From assembly GCF_002102175.1 (NCBI RefSeq), contig NZ_LQOX01000062.1:23431-87430 (forward strand): a stretch of DNA of 64,000 nucleotides, in the 5' to 3' direction. Below, one piece after another: positions 17,434-24,891 of this stretch. The translations under genes were made by a program, and so were the position numbers. The stretch is from Mycobacterium gastri. GTDB lineage: Bacteria > Actinomycetota > Actinomycetes > Mycobacteriales > Mycobacteriaceae. Each line of letters begins with the position of its first letter. Positions within the stretch are counted from its first letter, which is position 1. A model generated the notes under the pieces. It searched no databases and was not told where the DNA came from. It worked only from the letters and a program-made list of their open reading frames with translations.

Positions 17434-19134
17434 ATGGCCGAATCTCCGAAACCAACCACCGCGCCCGACGAGTTGGCCGCACCGCTGGACCTGTTGCTCA
17501 CCAGCGCCACCCGGCCGTTTGCCAGCCGGATGATGCCCGACGCCACCTGGGCCCGGCTCGGTGCCAACCTCGCCCAGCGCCCCGGCGCCGTGGCCGGCCG
17601 CGCCGCCACGCTTACCCGTGAGCTTGGCAGTATCGCGGCGGGGAAGTCGCACCGTGCCCCGGCGCGGACCGACAAGCGCTTCAGTGACGCTGCCTGGCAA
17701 CAGAATCCGCTGCTGCACCGGGTCATGCAGGCCTATCTGGCCGGTGCCGAGACGGCCGAAGGGTTGCTTGCCGACGCTGAGCTGGATTGGCGCGACCAAG
17801 AGAAGATGCAGTTTGTCGTCGACAACCTGGTGGAGGGCCTGGCGCCCAGCAACAACCCGCTGATCAGTCCGCTCGGTTGGAAGGCGCTGATCGACACCGG
17901 TGGCCTGAGTGCCCTGCGGGGTGTGAAAGCCTTTGTCCGGGACATGCTTTCGAAGCCACGCGTGCCGGCAATGGTCGAGCCCGACGCCTTCGTCGTGGGG
18001 GAGACCGTCGCCATCACCAAAGGGGCGGTGGTCCTGCAGACCTCGATGTTCGAACTGATCCAGTACGCCCCGCAAACGCCGAAGGTGAACACGATCCCGT
18101 TGCTCATGGTGCCGCCGGTGATCAACAAGTTCTACATCATGGACATCGCACCGGGACGCAGCATGATCGAGTACTTCGTGGCGCAGGGCCAACAGGTCTT
18201 CGCAATTTCGTGGCGTAATCCCCAGGCGCGCCATCGGGATTGGGGTTTCGACGCGTACGGTGGGGCGATCGTGGAGGCAATGGACGCGGTCCAGAATATC
18301 GCCGGCACCGACAGCGTGCACCTGCTGGCAAGCTGCTCGGGCGGCATCATCGCGGCGATGACGGCGGCCCACCTCGCCCATGTCGGTGAGGCCGATCGGG
18401 TGGCTGGGCTTACCTTGGCGGTCACCGTGCTCGACGAGACCCGCGCCGGTCTTGCCGTCGCGGCCATGAGCGATCGCGCCGCGCAGACCGCAATTCGGGT
18501 TTCGGCCAGAAAGGGCTACCTGGACGGGCGCGACATGGCCGAGATGTTCGCCTGGCTACGACCCACCGACCTGGTGTGGCGGTACTGGGTGAACAACTAC
18601 GTGCAGGGCCGCAAGCCGGCGGCTTTCGACGTCTTGTTCTGGAACGCCGACACCACCCGGATGGCCGCGGCACTGCACCGTGACATGGTGCTCATGGGGC
18701 TGCGGAACGCGCTGGTGACCCCCGGCGAAGTCACCATGCTGGGCAGCCCGGTCGACCTGGCCAGCATCACCTCCGACGCGTATGTGATCGGCGGCGTCGC
18801 GGACCACATCTCCCCGTGGCAGGCGACCTACCGCAGCGCCCGGCTGCTGGGCAGCAAGGACAATCGTTACGTCTTGTCGACCAGCGGTCACATCGCCGCT
18901 CTGGTCAACCCGCCCGGCAACCCGAAAGCGTCGTTCCGAACGGGTCCGGTCGATGCAGAGGATCCCCAACAGTGGCTTGACGCTGCTCAGCAGTTCGCGG
19001 GCTCGTGGTGGCCCGACTACGTGAGCTGGCTCGCCGAGCGCAGCGGCCCGGAGGTTGACGCGCCGACAACGCTTGGCGGAAAGGGTCTGCCACCGCTAGG
19101 CCCGGCGCCGGGAACCTATGTGAAGGAGAAGTGA
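17434..19134 (+). CDS. phaC: Poly(3-hydroxyalkanoate) synthase (class I/II-like)
   Basis: 566 residues, typical for single-subunit PHA synthases. The catalytic Cys is C301 in LLASCSGGI, a lipase-like box with Ala instead of the usual first Gly. The triad is completed by D457 (GGVADHISPW) and H486 (STSGHIAALVNPP). Other conserved parts are NPLLHRVMQAYL, VPPVINKFYIMDIAPGRSMI and RNPQARHRDWGFDAY. It polymerises 3-hydroxyacyl-CoA on granules. Class II-like features and the depolymerase next door suggest medium-chain monomers (inference). It lies between the ligase and phaZ in one operon. Confidence 0.9.
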   Translation: MAESPKPTTAPDELAAPLDLLLTSATRPFASRMMPDATWARLGANLAQRPGAVAGRAATLTRELGSIAAGKSHRAPARTDKRFSDAAWQQNPLLHRVMQAYLAGAETAEGLLADAELDWRDQEKMQFVVDNLVEGLAPSNNPLISPLGWKALIDTGGLSALRGVKAFVRDMLSKPRVPAMVEPDAFVVGETVAITKGAVVLQTSMFELIQYAPQTPKVNTIPLLMVPPVINKFYIMDIAPGRSMIEYFVAQGQQVFAISWRNPQARHRDWGFDAYGGAIVEAMDAVQNIAGTDSVHLLASCSGGIIAAMTAAHLAHVGEADRVAGLTLAVTVLDETRAGLAVAAMSDRAAQTAIRVSARKGYLDGRDMAEMFAWLRPTDLVWRYWVNNYVQGRKPAAFDVLFWNADTTRMAAALHRDMVLMGLRNALVTPGEVTMLGSPVDLASITSDAYVIGGVADHISPWQATYRSARLLGSKDNRYVLSTSGHIAALVNPPGNPKASFRTGPVDAEDPQQWLDAAQQFAGSWWPDYVSWLAERSGPEVDAPTTLGGKGLPPLGPAPGTYVKEK

Positions 19135-19137
19135 GCG

Positions 19138-19950
19138 ATGCCTGGTACCCACCGCACGAGCGCACACGGCGAAGAGCGCCATGTCTTCGCCGGCGGACAG
19201 CGGATCCGAGTCAACGTACGCCAAGGAACCGGCGTGCCGCTGGTGCTGTGCAACGGAATCGGGGCGAGCCTGGAAGTGCTCGATCCGCTGGTGGAGGAGC
19301 TGGACTCCACGGTCGTCAGATTCGATGTTCCCGGGACCGGCGGATCACCCACATCCGTTCTGCCCTATGGGTTTCCCTACCTCGCTTGGGTGTTGGGCAG
19401 GCTCCTGCGCAAGCTCGATCTCGGGGTGGTGGATGTACTCGGACTGTCCTGGGGAGGCGCCTTGGCGCAGCAGTTCGCCTTCCAGAATCCGCGCCGATGC
19501 CGTCGCCTGGTATTGGTCGCCACGGGCACGGGGGTGGTCATGGTTCCCGGCCACCCCCGGGTTCTGGCGAAAATGCTTACCCCACGCCGCTTTTCGGACC
19601 CAAACTATGCGGCATCCATCGCCGCTGAGCTCTACGGCGGTACCGTCCGCGCCCACGGCGACGACGTGGCGCAACTCTTTGTGCGGCAACTGCGTGCCGG
19701 ATCCAAGATCGGCTACCTTCACCAGCTGCTCGCCGGTTCGGTGTGGACCAGTCTGTTCGCGCTACCGGCGGTGCGCCAGAAGACGTTGATCGTGGCGGGC
19801 ACCGATGATCCGATCATTCCGGTCGCCAATGCTCACATCATGAACGCCTTGCTGCCTCGTTCGCGGCTGCACCTGCATTCCGGGGGTCACATCGACCTCG
19901 TGCACAACGCGGTCGAACTCGCTCCCGTCATCGAAGAGTTCCTGGGCTGA
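19138..19950 (+). CDS. phaZ: Intracellular PHA depolymerase (PhaZ-type alpha/beta hydrolase)
   Basis: 270 residues with the nucleophile elbow GLSWGG (Ser104) and late His in SGGHIDLVHNAVE. Segments such as LGLSWGGALAQQFAFQNPRR, ATGTGVVMVPGHPRVL, IAAELYGGTVR and KIGYLHQLLAGSVWTSL follow the Pseudomonas medium-chain-length PhaZ closely, rather than a generic hydrolase. It would release 3-hydroxy acids from PHA granules. The start lies 3 bases after the phaC stop with an aaggag RBS inside phaC, so the two are translationally linked. A large inverted repeat follows at 19958-20022. Confidence 0.87.
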   Translation: MPGTHRTSAHGEERHVFAGGQRIRVNVRQGTGVPLVLCNGIGASLEVLDPLVEELDSTVVRFDVPGTGGSPTSVLPYGFPYLAWVLGRLLRKLDLGVVDVLGLSWGGALAQQFAFQNPRRCRRLVLVATGTGVVMVPGHPRVLAKMLTPRRFSDPNYAASIAAELYGGTVRAHGDDVAQLFVRQLRAGSKIGYLHQLLAGSVWTSLFALPAVRQKTLIVAGTDDPIIPVANAHIMNALLPRSRLHLHSGGHIDLVHNAVELAPVIEEFLG

Positions 19951-19957
19951 GCCGGGT

Positions 19958-20022
19958 TCGCGAGCGTAACGCTACGGCGAAAAATCGCCGCCGCATTTTT
20001 CGCCGTGGCGTTACATTCGCGC
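19958..20022. terminator. Long inverted repeat, probable bidirectional terminator or REP-like element
   Basis: Arms 19958-19985 and 19995-20022 (28 bases each, about four mismatches) surround a 9-base loop. The inner arm ends in GGCGAAAAAT/ATTTTTCGCC, so each strand has a T-run after or within the stem. It lies between convergent phaZ and the SDR gene. The core resembles a sequence I associate with dispersed intergenic repeats in mycobacteria, which cannot be checked here. Confidence 0.65.
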
Positions 20023-20078
20023 GGTCAAGTCCAGGCACACGCAGCGATGCCCGGTGTTGCCGGTTCGGCCAGGCGGGA

Positions 20079-20927
20079 TCAAGGCTGGACGTAGCCCGGC
20101 GGGTTGACCTCTTCCACCCACAGGTCGACGCCGAGCTTGGCCCCCGGTATGCAGTCGTACACCGACAAATCGGTGACTCCGGATTCCACCAGAACGTCCT
20201 CGCACAGCACCGAGTTGCCCGTGTATTCGCGGGAAGGCCTGTTGAGGATGACGTAGGCCGCATCGGCGTACACGTCGGGCTTGCGGGCGCGCGCCATCGC
20301 CTCGTCGCCGCCGAGCAGGTTCTGCACCGCGGCGGTGGCCACCAGGGTGCGCGGCCACAACGTGTTCGACGCGATCCCCTCGTCGCGCATCTCCTCGGCG
20401 ATCCCCAGCGCGCACAGTGTCATGCCGAATTTGGCCATCATGTAGGCCGTCGGCTTCAGCCACTTCTTGTCCAGCAACACCGGTGGCGACAGCGTCAGAA
20501 TGTGCGGGTTCTCCCGACCCGTCATATGTGGGATGCACGCTTGCGACACGGCGTACGTGCCGCGCACCTGGATGCCGTTCATCAGGTCGAAGCGCTTCAT
20601 CGGGACCTCGGTGATGGACCCGAGGTTGATTGCCGAGGCGTTGTTGACGCAGATGTCGATGCCGCCGAACTGCTCGGCGGTCTGGGCGACCGCGGACTCG
20701 ACCGAATCCGGGTCACGGACATCCCCCACGATCGGCAGGGCCTGACCGCCGGCTTCCTCCAGCTCTTTGGCGGCGGTGTACACCGTGCCCGGCAGCTTCG
20801 GGTGGGGTTCGGCGGTCTTGGCGATCAAGGCGATGTTGGCACCGTCCTGTGCGGCGCGTTTGGCGATCGCCAGGCCGATGCCACGACTGGCGCCAGAGAT
20901 GAACATGGTCTTGCCGTTAAGGGACAT
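20079..20927 (-). CDS. Short-chain dehydrogenase/reductase (Rv3224-like, HSDL2-type)
   Basis: 282 residues, identical in length to Rv3224. The NAD(P) site is SGASRGIG near residue 11-18, CVNNASAI near 94 and the catalytic YMMAK near 170. It shows the HSDL2-like pattern (IALIAKTAEPHPKLPGTVYT, AEEMRDEGIASNTLWPRTLV). The substrate is unknown; Rv3224 is described as iron-regulated. In M. tuberculosis it lies between a GNAT gene and sigH; here the GNAT gene is missing and the PHA cluster takes its place. Confidence 0.88.
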   Translation of the reverse strand: MSLNGKTMFISGASRGIGLAIAKRAAQDGANIALIAKTAEPHPKLPGTVYTAAKELEEAGGQALPIVGDVRDPDSVESAVAQTAEQFGGIDICVNNASAINLGSITEVPMKRFDLMNGIQVRGTYAVSQACIPHMTGRENPHILTLSPPVLLDKKWLKPTAYMMAKFGMTLCALGIAEEMRDEGIASNTLWPRTLVATAAVQNLLGGDEAMARARKPDVYADAAYVILNRPSREYTGNSVLCEDVLVESGVTDLSVYDCIPGAKLGVDLWVEEVNPPGYVQP

Positions 20928-21031
20928 GGCGTCACACTAACGTGACCGGCGACCCATCCTAATTGCGGGACGTCCCCGGCGCCTCGGTAGCTCGATGAGC
21001 CTCCAGGGGCCCCGCCCGGAGGTGTGGCTCG

Positions 21032-21058
21032 GAAATAGGGTGCCTGCTCACGCCGTTG
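21032..21058 (+). promoter_or_regulatory. Candidate SigH-dependent promoter of sigH
   Basis: GGAA at 21032-21035 and GTT at 21056-21058 are separated by 20 bases, matching the SigH/SigR-type pattern GGAA-N18-20-GTT. It lies upstream of sigH, which is known to be autoregulated in mycobacteria. The start codon at 21247 is far downstream, leaving a leader of about 180 bases or room for an upstream start (21088 or GTG 21133). The rest of the gap 20928-21246 shows no other gene. Confidence 0.65.
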
Positions 21059-21246
21059 ATTGATGCGGTCCGTGCGGACCGAGGCACATGCTGTCGGTCG
21101 CGACCTCTACATTGGGGGAAGGGAGCCCGGTGTCAACTGCGACGAGCCTGCTATGTGAGGAGCAGTTGGATCGCTTCCTTGCGAATCCGGCATCGCCCTT
21201 GGCGTTGTCCGATGGCACCGCAACCGAAGGGACCGTGTTAATCAAG

Positions 21247-21897
21247 ATGGCCGACATCGATGGCGAGACCCGGTCGGAGGTTCCCGGTCCCCAGCCACAT
21301 GCGGAAACCGACGAGCAGCTGACCGCGCGCTTCGAGCGCGACGCGATTCCACTGCTCGACCAGTTATATGGTGGCGCGCTGCGCATGACCCGTAATCCGG
21401 CCGATGCCGAAGACTTGCTGCAAGAGACCATGGTGAAGGCATACGCGGGATTCCGCTCCTTTCGGGAGGGCACCAACCTCAAGGCTTGGCTGTACCGGAT
21501 CCTGACCAACACCTACATCAACAGCTACCGCAAGAAACAGCGTCAACCCGCGGAGTATCCGACCGAGGCGATCACCGACTGGCAACTGGCTGCCAACGCC
21601 GAGCATTCCTCGAGCGGGCTGCGTTCGGCTGAGGTCGAGGCGCTCGAGGCGTTGCCCGACTCCGAAATCAACGAGGCGCTGCAGGCGCTGCCGGAGGACT
21701 TCCGGATGGCGGTCTACTACGCCGACGTCGAGGGTTTTCCATACAAGGAGATCGCCGAGATCATGGATACCCCGATCGGGACGGTGATGTCGCGACTGCA
21801 CCGCGGTCGACGTCAGCTGCGGGCTCTGTTGGCTGACGTCGCCAAAGAGCGGGGCTTTGTCCGCGGTGACCAACCCCACGAGGAGGTGTCGTCATGA
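21247..21897 (+). CDS. sigH: ECF sigma factor SigH
   Basis: 216 residues from ATG 21247 (MADIDG), the same length and start as Rv3223c. Region 2 is around residues 25-95 ([32 protein letters not shown]) and region 4 around 140-195 ([34 protein letters not shown]). SigH directs the oxidative and heat stress regulon (thioredoxin and related genes). It is held inactive by RshA, encoded next with an ATGA overlap. The frame is open upstream to 21088, so a longer form translated from the SigH promoter transcript is possible. Confidence 0.95.
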   Translation: MADIDGETRSEVPGPQPHAETDEQLTARFERDAIPLLDQLYGGALRMTRNPADAEDLLQETMVKAYAGFRSFREGTNLKAWLYRILTNTYINSYRKKQRQPAEYPTEAITDWQLAANAEHSSSGLRSAEVEALEALPDSEINEALQALPEDFRMAVYYADVEGFPYKEIAEIMDTPIGTVMSRLHRGRRQLRALLADVAKERGFVRGDQPHEEVSS

Positions 21898-22199
21898 GCG
21901 ATGTAGTCAGCTCAAGCGACTCGAGTCCGGACCGCGAGGACTCCCATGGTTACGTTGGCTGTGCGCAGGTAATTGCCGAGGTATGGACCCTCCTCGACGG
22001 TGAGTGCACAGCGGAGATCCGCCAGAAGCTACGCCAACACCTCGAGGACTGCCCCGGCTGCCTGAAGCATTACGGGCTGGAGGAGCGGATCAAGCTGCTG
22101 ATAGCAACCAAGTGCAAAGGCGAGAAGGCACCCGAGGGCCTGCGCGAGCGGGTGCGGCTGGAGATACGCCGGACAACCATCATCCGTCGTAGCGAGTGA
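21894..22199 (+). CDS. rshA: Zinc-binding redox-sensitive anti-sigma factor RshA
   Basis: 101 residues, as in M. tuberculosis RshA. The ZAS motif HxxxCxxC is HLEDCPGC near residue 49-56, with an upstream Cys in YVGCAQVI that completes the site. It binds SigH under reducing conditions and releases it on oxidation. The ATG overlaps the sigH stop as ATGA and uses the strong RBS aggaggtg at 21881-21888, so stoichiometric expression is expected. Confidence 0.95.
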   Translation: MSDVVSSSDSSPDREDSHGYVGCAQVIAEVWTLLDGECTAEIRQKLRQHLEDCPGCLKHYGLEERIKLLIATKCKGEKAPEGLRERVRLEIRRTTIIRRSE

Positions 22200-22215
22200 T
22201 TACCCGGCTCCTCCT

Positions 22216-22264
22216 CAGACCGCTACGCGGTCTGCATCGTTGCGCTACGCGGTCTGCATCGTTG
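22216..22264. repeat. Tandem 22-bp duplication with hairpin
   Basis: CGCTACGCGGTCTGCATCGT plus TG is repeated exactly, back to back, at 22221-22242 and 22243-22264. The bases 22216-22234 form a perfect 8-bp stem (CAGACCGC/GCGGTCTG) with a 3-base loop. It lies in the convergent gap between rshA and the bL37 gene and may serve as a terminator. Confidence 0.75.
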
Positions 22265-22269
22265 CCGGG

Positions 22270-22344
22270 TTAGGAGTTCGGGCGCTTGCCGTGGTTGGCC
22301 TTGCTGTGCTTGCGGTCGCGCTTCTTTCGGCCACGCTTGGCCAT
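22270..22344 (-). CDS. 50S ribosomal protein bL37 (24 residues)
   Basis: The minus-strand frame from ATG 22344 reads MAKRGRKKRDRKHSKANHGK then RPNS and stops at 22270. This is, as I recall it, the very basic 24-residue protein bL37 found in the mycobacterial large ribosomal subunit. A perfect RBS (ggagg, complement of 22352-22356) lies 7 bases upstream of the start. It is too short for most gene finders and is encoded between the sigH-rshA operon and the TB7.3 gene. Confidence 0.9.
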   Translation of the reverse strand: MAKRGRKKRDRKHSKANHGKRPNS

Positions 22345-22544
22345 CACCGAACCTCCGTATCGAGTCCGAAGCGGGCAACTCGGGCCCGCGGTTGGGGTCC
22401 AGTGTCTCACGCGGTCACCGACGCGGTAGTGGTAGCCCGCGCGCCGCAACCCTCGCAGGCCTTATGGTTCGATGTACATGAGCTGATCGCAGCCCGACAG
22501 ACCAGCAGTCAGCATGGGAAATGGCCGGAACGAGTGGGGTGAAG

Positions 22545-22760
22545 ATGTCCGAGGATGTTCGCGCCGAGATCGTGGCCAGCGTGCTCGAAGTCGTGGTTAG
22601 CGAAGGCGACCAAGTCGGCAAGGGTGACGTCGTGGTGCTGCTGGAGTCGATGAAGATGGAGATTCCCGTCCTGGCCGAGGTCGACGGCACCGTCAGCAAG
22701 GTAAGCGTGGCCGTGGGCGATGTCATCCAGGCCGGCGATCTCATCGCGGTGATCAGTTAG
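22545..22760 (+). CDS. Biotinylated protein TB7.3 (biotin carboxyl carrier-like)
   Basis: 71 residues from ATG 22545, equal to Rv3221c. It is a stand-alone biotinyl/lipoyl domain whose biotinylation site is the Lys in ESMKMEIPV near residue 36-38. It is presumably modified by BirA; the partner carboxylase is not encoded nearby. An upstream in-frame ATG (22521) would add 8 residues but lacks an RBS of its own. pdtaS begins 46 bases downstream. Confidence 0.92.
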   Translation: MSEDVRAEIVASVLEVVVSEGDQVGKGDVVVLLESMKMEIPVLAEVDGTVSKVSVAVGDVIQAGDLIAVIS

Positions 22761-22806
22761 CCGTTGGACCCATACCCGCCAACCGGGAGCGACTCGGGAG
22801 TTCTTG

Positions 22807-24303
22807 ATGTCCACTCTCGGTGACCTACTGGCCGAACACACGGTCCTGCCGGGCAGCGCCGTCGACCACCTACATGCGGTGGTGGGGGAGTGGCAGCTCC
22901 TTGCCGACTTGTCGTTCGCCGACTATTTGATGTGGGTTCGTCGCGACGACGGCGTGCTGGTATGCGTGGCGCAATGCCGGCCCAACACCGCTCCGACGGT
23001 GCTGCAGACCGACGCGGTGGGCACCACCGTCGCCAGCGACAAGCTGCCGCTGATTGCCGAGACTTTCGCGTCAGGCACCGCCAGATGGGCGGCCGAATGT
23101 CATTCGGGCGAATTGCCAGGTCCCAACGTTGCGGCCTCCCCGGTGCGGTATGGCGGCCAGGTGGTGGCGGTGCTGACGCAGCATCAAACGGCGGTGGCGG
23201 CACAACGAGCGTCCGGCCACCTCGAGACGGCCTACCGGGAGTGCGCTATCGACCTACTGCACATGCTGTCCGAGGGCACATTTCCCGACGTCGGTGACGT
23301 GGCTATGTCGCGTTCGACCCCCCGTGCTGGCGACGGCTTCATTCGGTTGAACGTCGACGGTGTGGTGGCCTACGCCAGCCCCAATGCGCTGTCGGCCTAC
23401 CATCGGATGGGCCTGACCACGGAATTGGAGGGACACAACCTGGTCGAGGTCACCAGGCCGCTGATCTCAGATCCGTTCGAGGCCGAAGAGGTGGCCGAGC
23501 ATGTGCGCAACCTGCTGACCGGCGGGCCCAGTATGCGGATGGAGGTCGACGCCGGCGGTGCCACGGTGCTGCTGCGGACGTTGCCGCTGATGGTCCACGG
23601 CGCCAGCGCCGGTGCCGCCATCCTGATCCGCGACGTCACCGAGGTGAAACGGCGAGACCGGGCCCTGATATCCAAGGACGCGACGATCCGGGAAATCCAC
23701 CACCGGGTGAAGAACAACCTGCAGACGGTAGCGGCGCTGCTGCGGCTGCAGGCCCGGCGGACCGCCAATGCCGAAGGTCGGGAAGCCCTCATCGAGTCGG
23801 TGCGTCGGGTGTCGTCGATCGCCTTGGTCCACGACGCGCTGTCGATGTCGGTGGACGAGCAGGTCAATCTCGACGAGGTCATCGATCGGATTCTGCCGAT
23901 CATGAACGACGTGGCGTCGGTGGACCGGCCGATCCGCATCAACCGGGTAGGTGACCTCGGTGTGCTGGACTCCGACCGCGCGACGGCCCTGATCATGGTG
24001 ATCACCGAATTGGTGCAGAACGCGATCGAGCACGCGTTCGACCCTGCCGCTCAAGGTGGGTCTGTGACGATTCGAGCCGAGCGCTCGGCGCGTTGGCTCG
24101 ATGTCGTGGTTCACGACGACGGACGGGGTTTGCCTGAAGGGTTCAACCTGGAGAAGTCCGACAGTCTCGGTTTGCAGATCGTGCGGACGCTGGTCTCAGC
24201 GGAATTGGACGGTTCCTTAGGTATGCGCGAGGCTCCTGAGCGCGGAACCGATGTGGTGTTGCGGGTGCCGATCGGGCGGCGGGGCCGGTTGATGGTGCAA
24301 TGA
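22807..24303 (+). CDS. pdtaS: Two-component sensor histidine kinase PdtaS
   Basis: 498 residues, like Rv3220c (501). It is a soluble kinase with an N-terminal GAF domain (about 1-150), a PAS domain (about 180-285) and HisKA_2-HATPase_c. The phospho-acceptor His is in REIHHRVKNNLQTVAALLRL near residue 300. Nucleotide-binding motifs are ELVQNAIEHAF, VVHDDGRGLP and SLGLQIVRTL. It phosphorylates the ANTAR RNA-binding regulator PdtaR, encoded elsewhere. ATG 22807 (MSTLGDLLAEHTVLPGSAVD) agrees with homologues; the TTG immediately before it is rejected. Confidence 0.94.
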   Translation: MSTLGDLLAEHTVLPGSAVDHLHAVVGEWQLLADLSFADYLMWVRRDDGVLVCVAQCRPNTAPTVLQTDAVGTTVASDKLPLIAETFASGTARWAAECHSGELPGPNVAASPVRYGGQVVAVLTQHQTAVAAQRASGHLETAYRECAIDLLHMLSEGTFPDVGDVAMSRSTPRAGDGFIRLNVDGVVAYASPNALSAYHRMGLTTELEGHNLVEVTRPLISDPFEAEEVAEHVRNLLTGGPSMRMEVDAGGATVLLRTLPLMVHGASAGAAILIRDVTEVKRRDRALISKDATIREIHHRVKNNLQTVAALLRLQARRTANAEGREALIESVRRVSSIALVHDALSMSVDEQVNLDEVIDRILPIMNDVASVDRPIRINRVGDLGVLDSDRATALIMVITELVQNAIEHAFDPAAQGGSVTIRAERSARWLDVVVHDDGRGLPEGFNLEKSDSLGLQIVRTLVSAELDGSLGMREAPERGTDVVLRVPIGRRGRLMVQ

Positions 24304-24314
24304 GGGCGCAACAA

Positions 24315-24342
24315 TACGGCCCCGACATTTGCCGGGGCCGTA
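24315..24342. terminator. Bidirectional hairpin between pdtaS and whiB1
   Basis: TACGGCCCC at 24315-24323 pairs perfectly with GGGGCCGTA at 24334-24342 around a 10-base loop. There is no long T-run, as usual in mycobacteria. It separates the convergent pdtaS and whiB1 genes. Confidence 0.75.
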
Positions 24343-24361
24343 GAGCTGTGCTACCGAGTCG

Positions 24362-24616
24362 TCAGACTCCGCTACGGGCCTTGGTCCGGGCGTTGCGGCG
24401 CTTCAGCGCACGCCGCTCGTCTTCGCTCATGCCGCCCCAGACGCCCGAGTCCTGGCCGGTGTTCAGGGCCCAGCTGAGGCATTCCGTGGTCACCGGGCAC
24501 CGATTACAGACCAGTTTCGCGTCAGCGATCTGCGCGAGCGCGGGGCCGCTGTTCCCTACCGGGAAGAACAGCTCCGGATCTTCGTCACGGCAGACCGCCT
24601 TGTGGCGCCAATCCAT
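24362..24616 (-). CDS. whiB1: WhiB1 iron-sulfur transcription factor
   Basis: 84 residues, exactly the length of Rv3219. The four cluster cysteines are C9, C37, C40 and C46 (LVCNRCPVTTEC), followed by the conserved turn GVWGGM and a basic tail (ERRALKRRNARTKAR) that contacts DNA. WhiB1 carries a nitric-oxide-sensitive [4Fe-4S] cluster and binds the housekeeping sigma factor. A CRP-type site lies upstream at 24773-24788. It is an essential regulator in M. tuberculosis. Confidence 0.96.
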   Translation of the reverse strand: MDWRHKAVCRDEDPELFFPVGNSGPALAQIADAKLVCNRCPVTTECLSWALNTGQDSGVWGGMSEDERRALKRRNARTKARSGV

Positions 24617-24772
24617 TAGTCACTACTCCTCACTAAACGCGCAGCAAGGCGCACGGGCATTTTCCTTGGCTTAACGCGTGCACAAGAAAGGTATCCGTAC
24701 CCCTACATGTCTCTGCATGCAACCTTTTGATCGTTTCACAGGCTCAACAGATGTCAATAGTGTTACGTAGCG

Positions 24773-24788
24773 CGTGGGCTATCTCACT
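24773..24788 (-). promoter_or_regulatory. CRP (Rv3676-type) binding site of whiB1
   Basis: Read on the minus strand the site is AGTGAGATAGCCCACG, which I recall as the same sequence as the CRP site in the M. tuberculosis whiB1 promoter; it fits the TGTGA-N6-TCACA pattern imperfectly. It lies 157 bases upstream of the whiB1 start, in the 275-base gap 24617-24891. This implies cAMP-dependent control. Confidence 0.8.
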
Positions 24789-24891
24789 TTGACGTTCTCT
24801 TACGAAAGCCCTTACTCATTTGTACTACACTGCCTCCCAATTGTGCCCCACATTTGCGTCGCAAGCTTGTCACGGCTTAGATCGCCGCAGG

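Noticed and set aside
15788..17482. 564-codon open frame antisense to the acyl-CoA ligase
   Set aside because: Shadow of a strongly recognisable ANL enzyme; its residues show no conserved domain.
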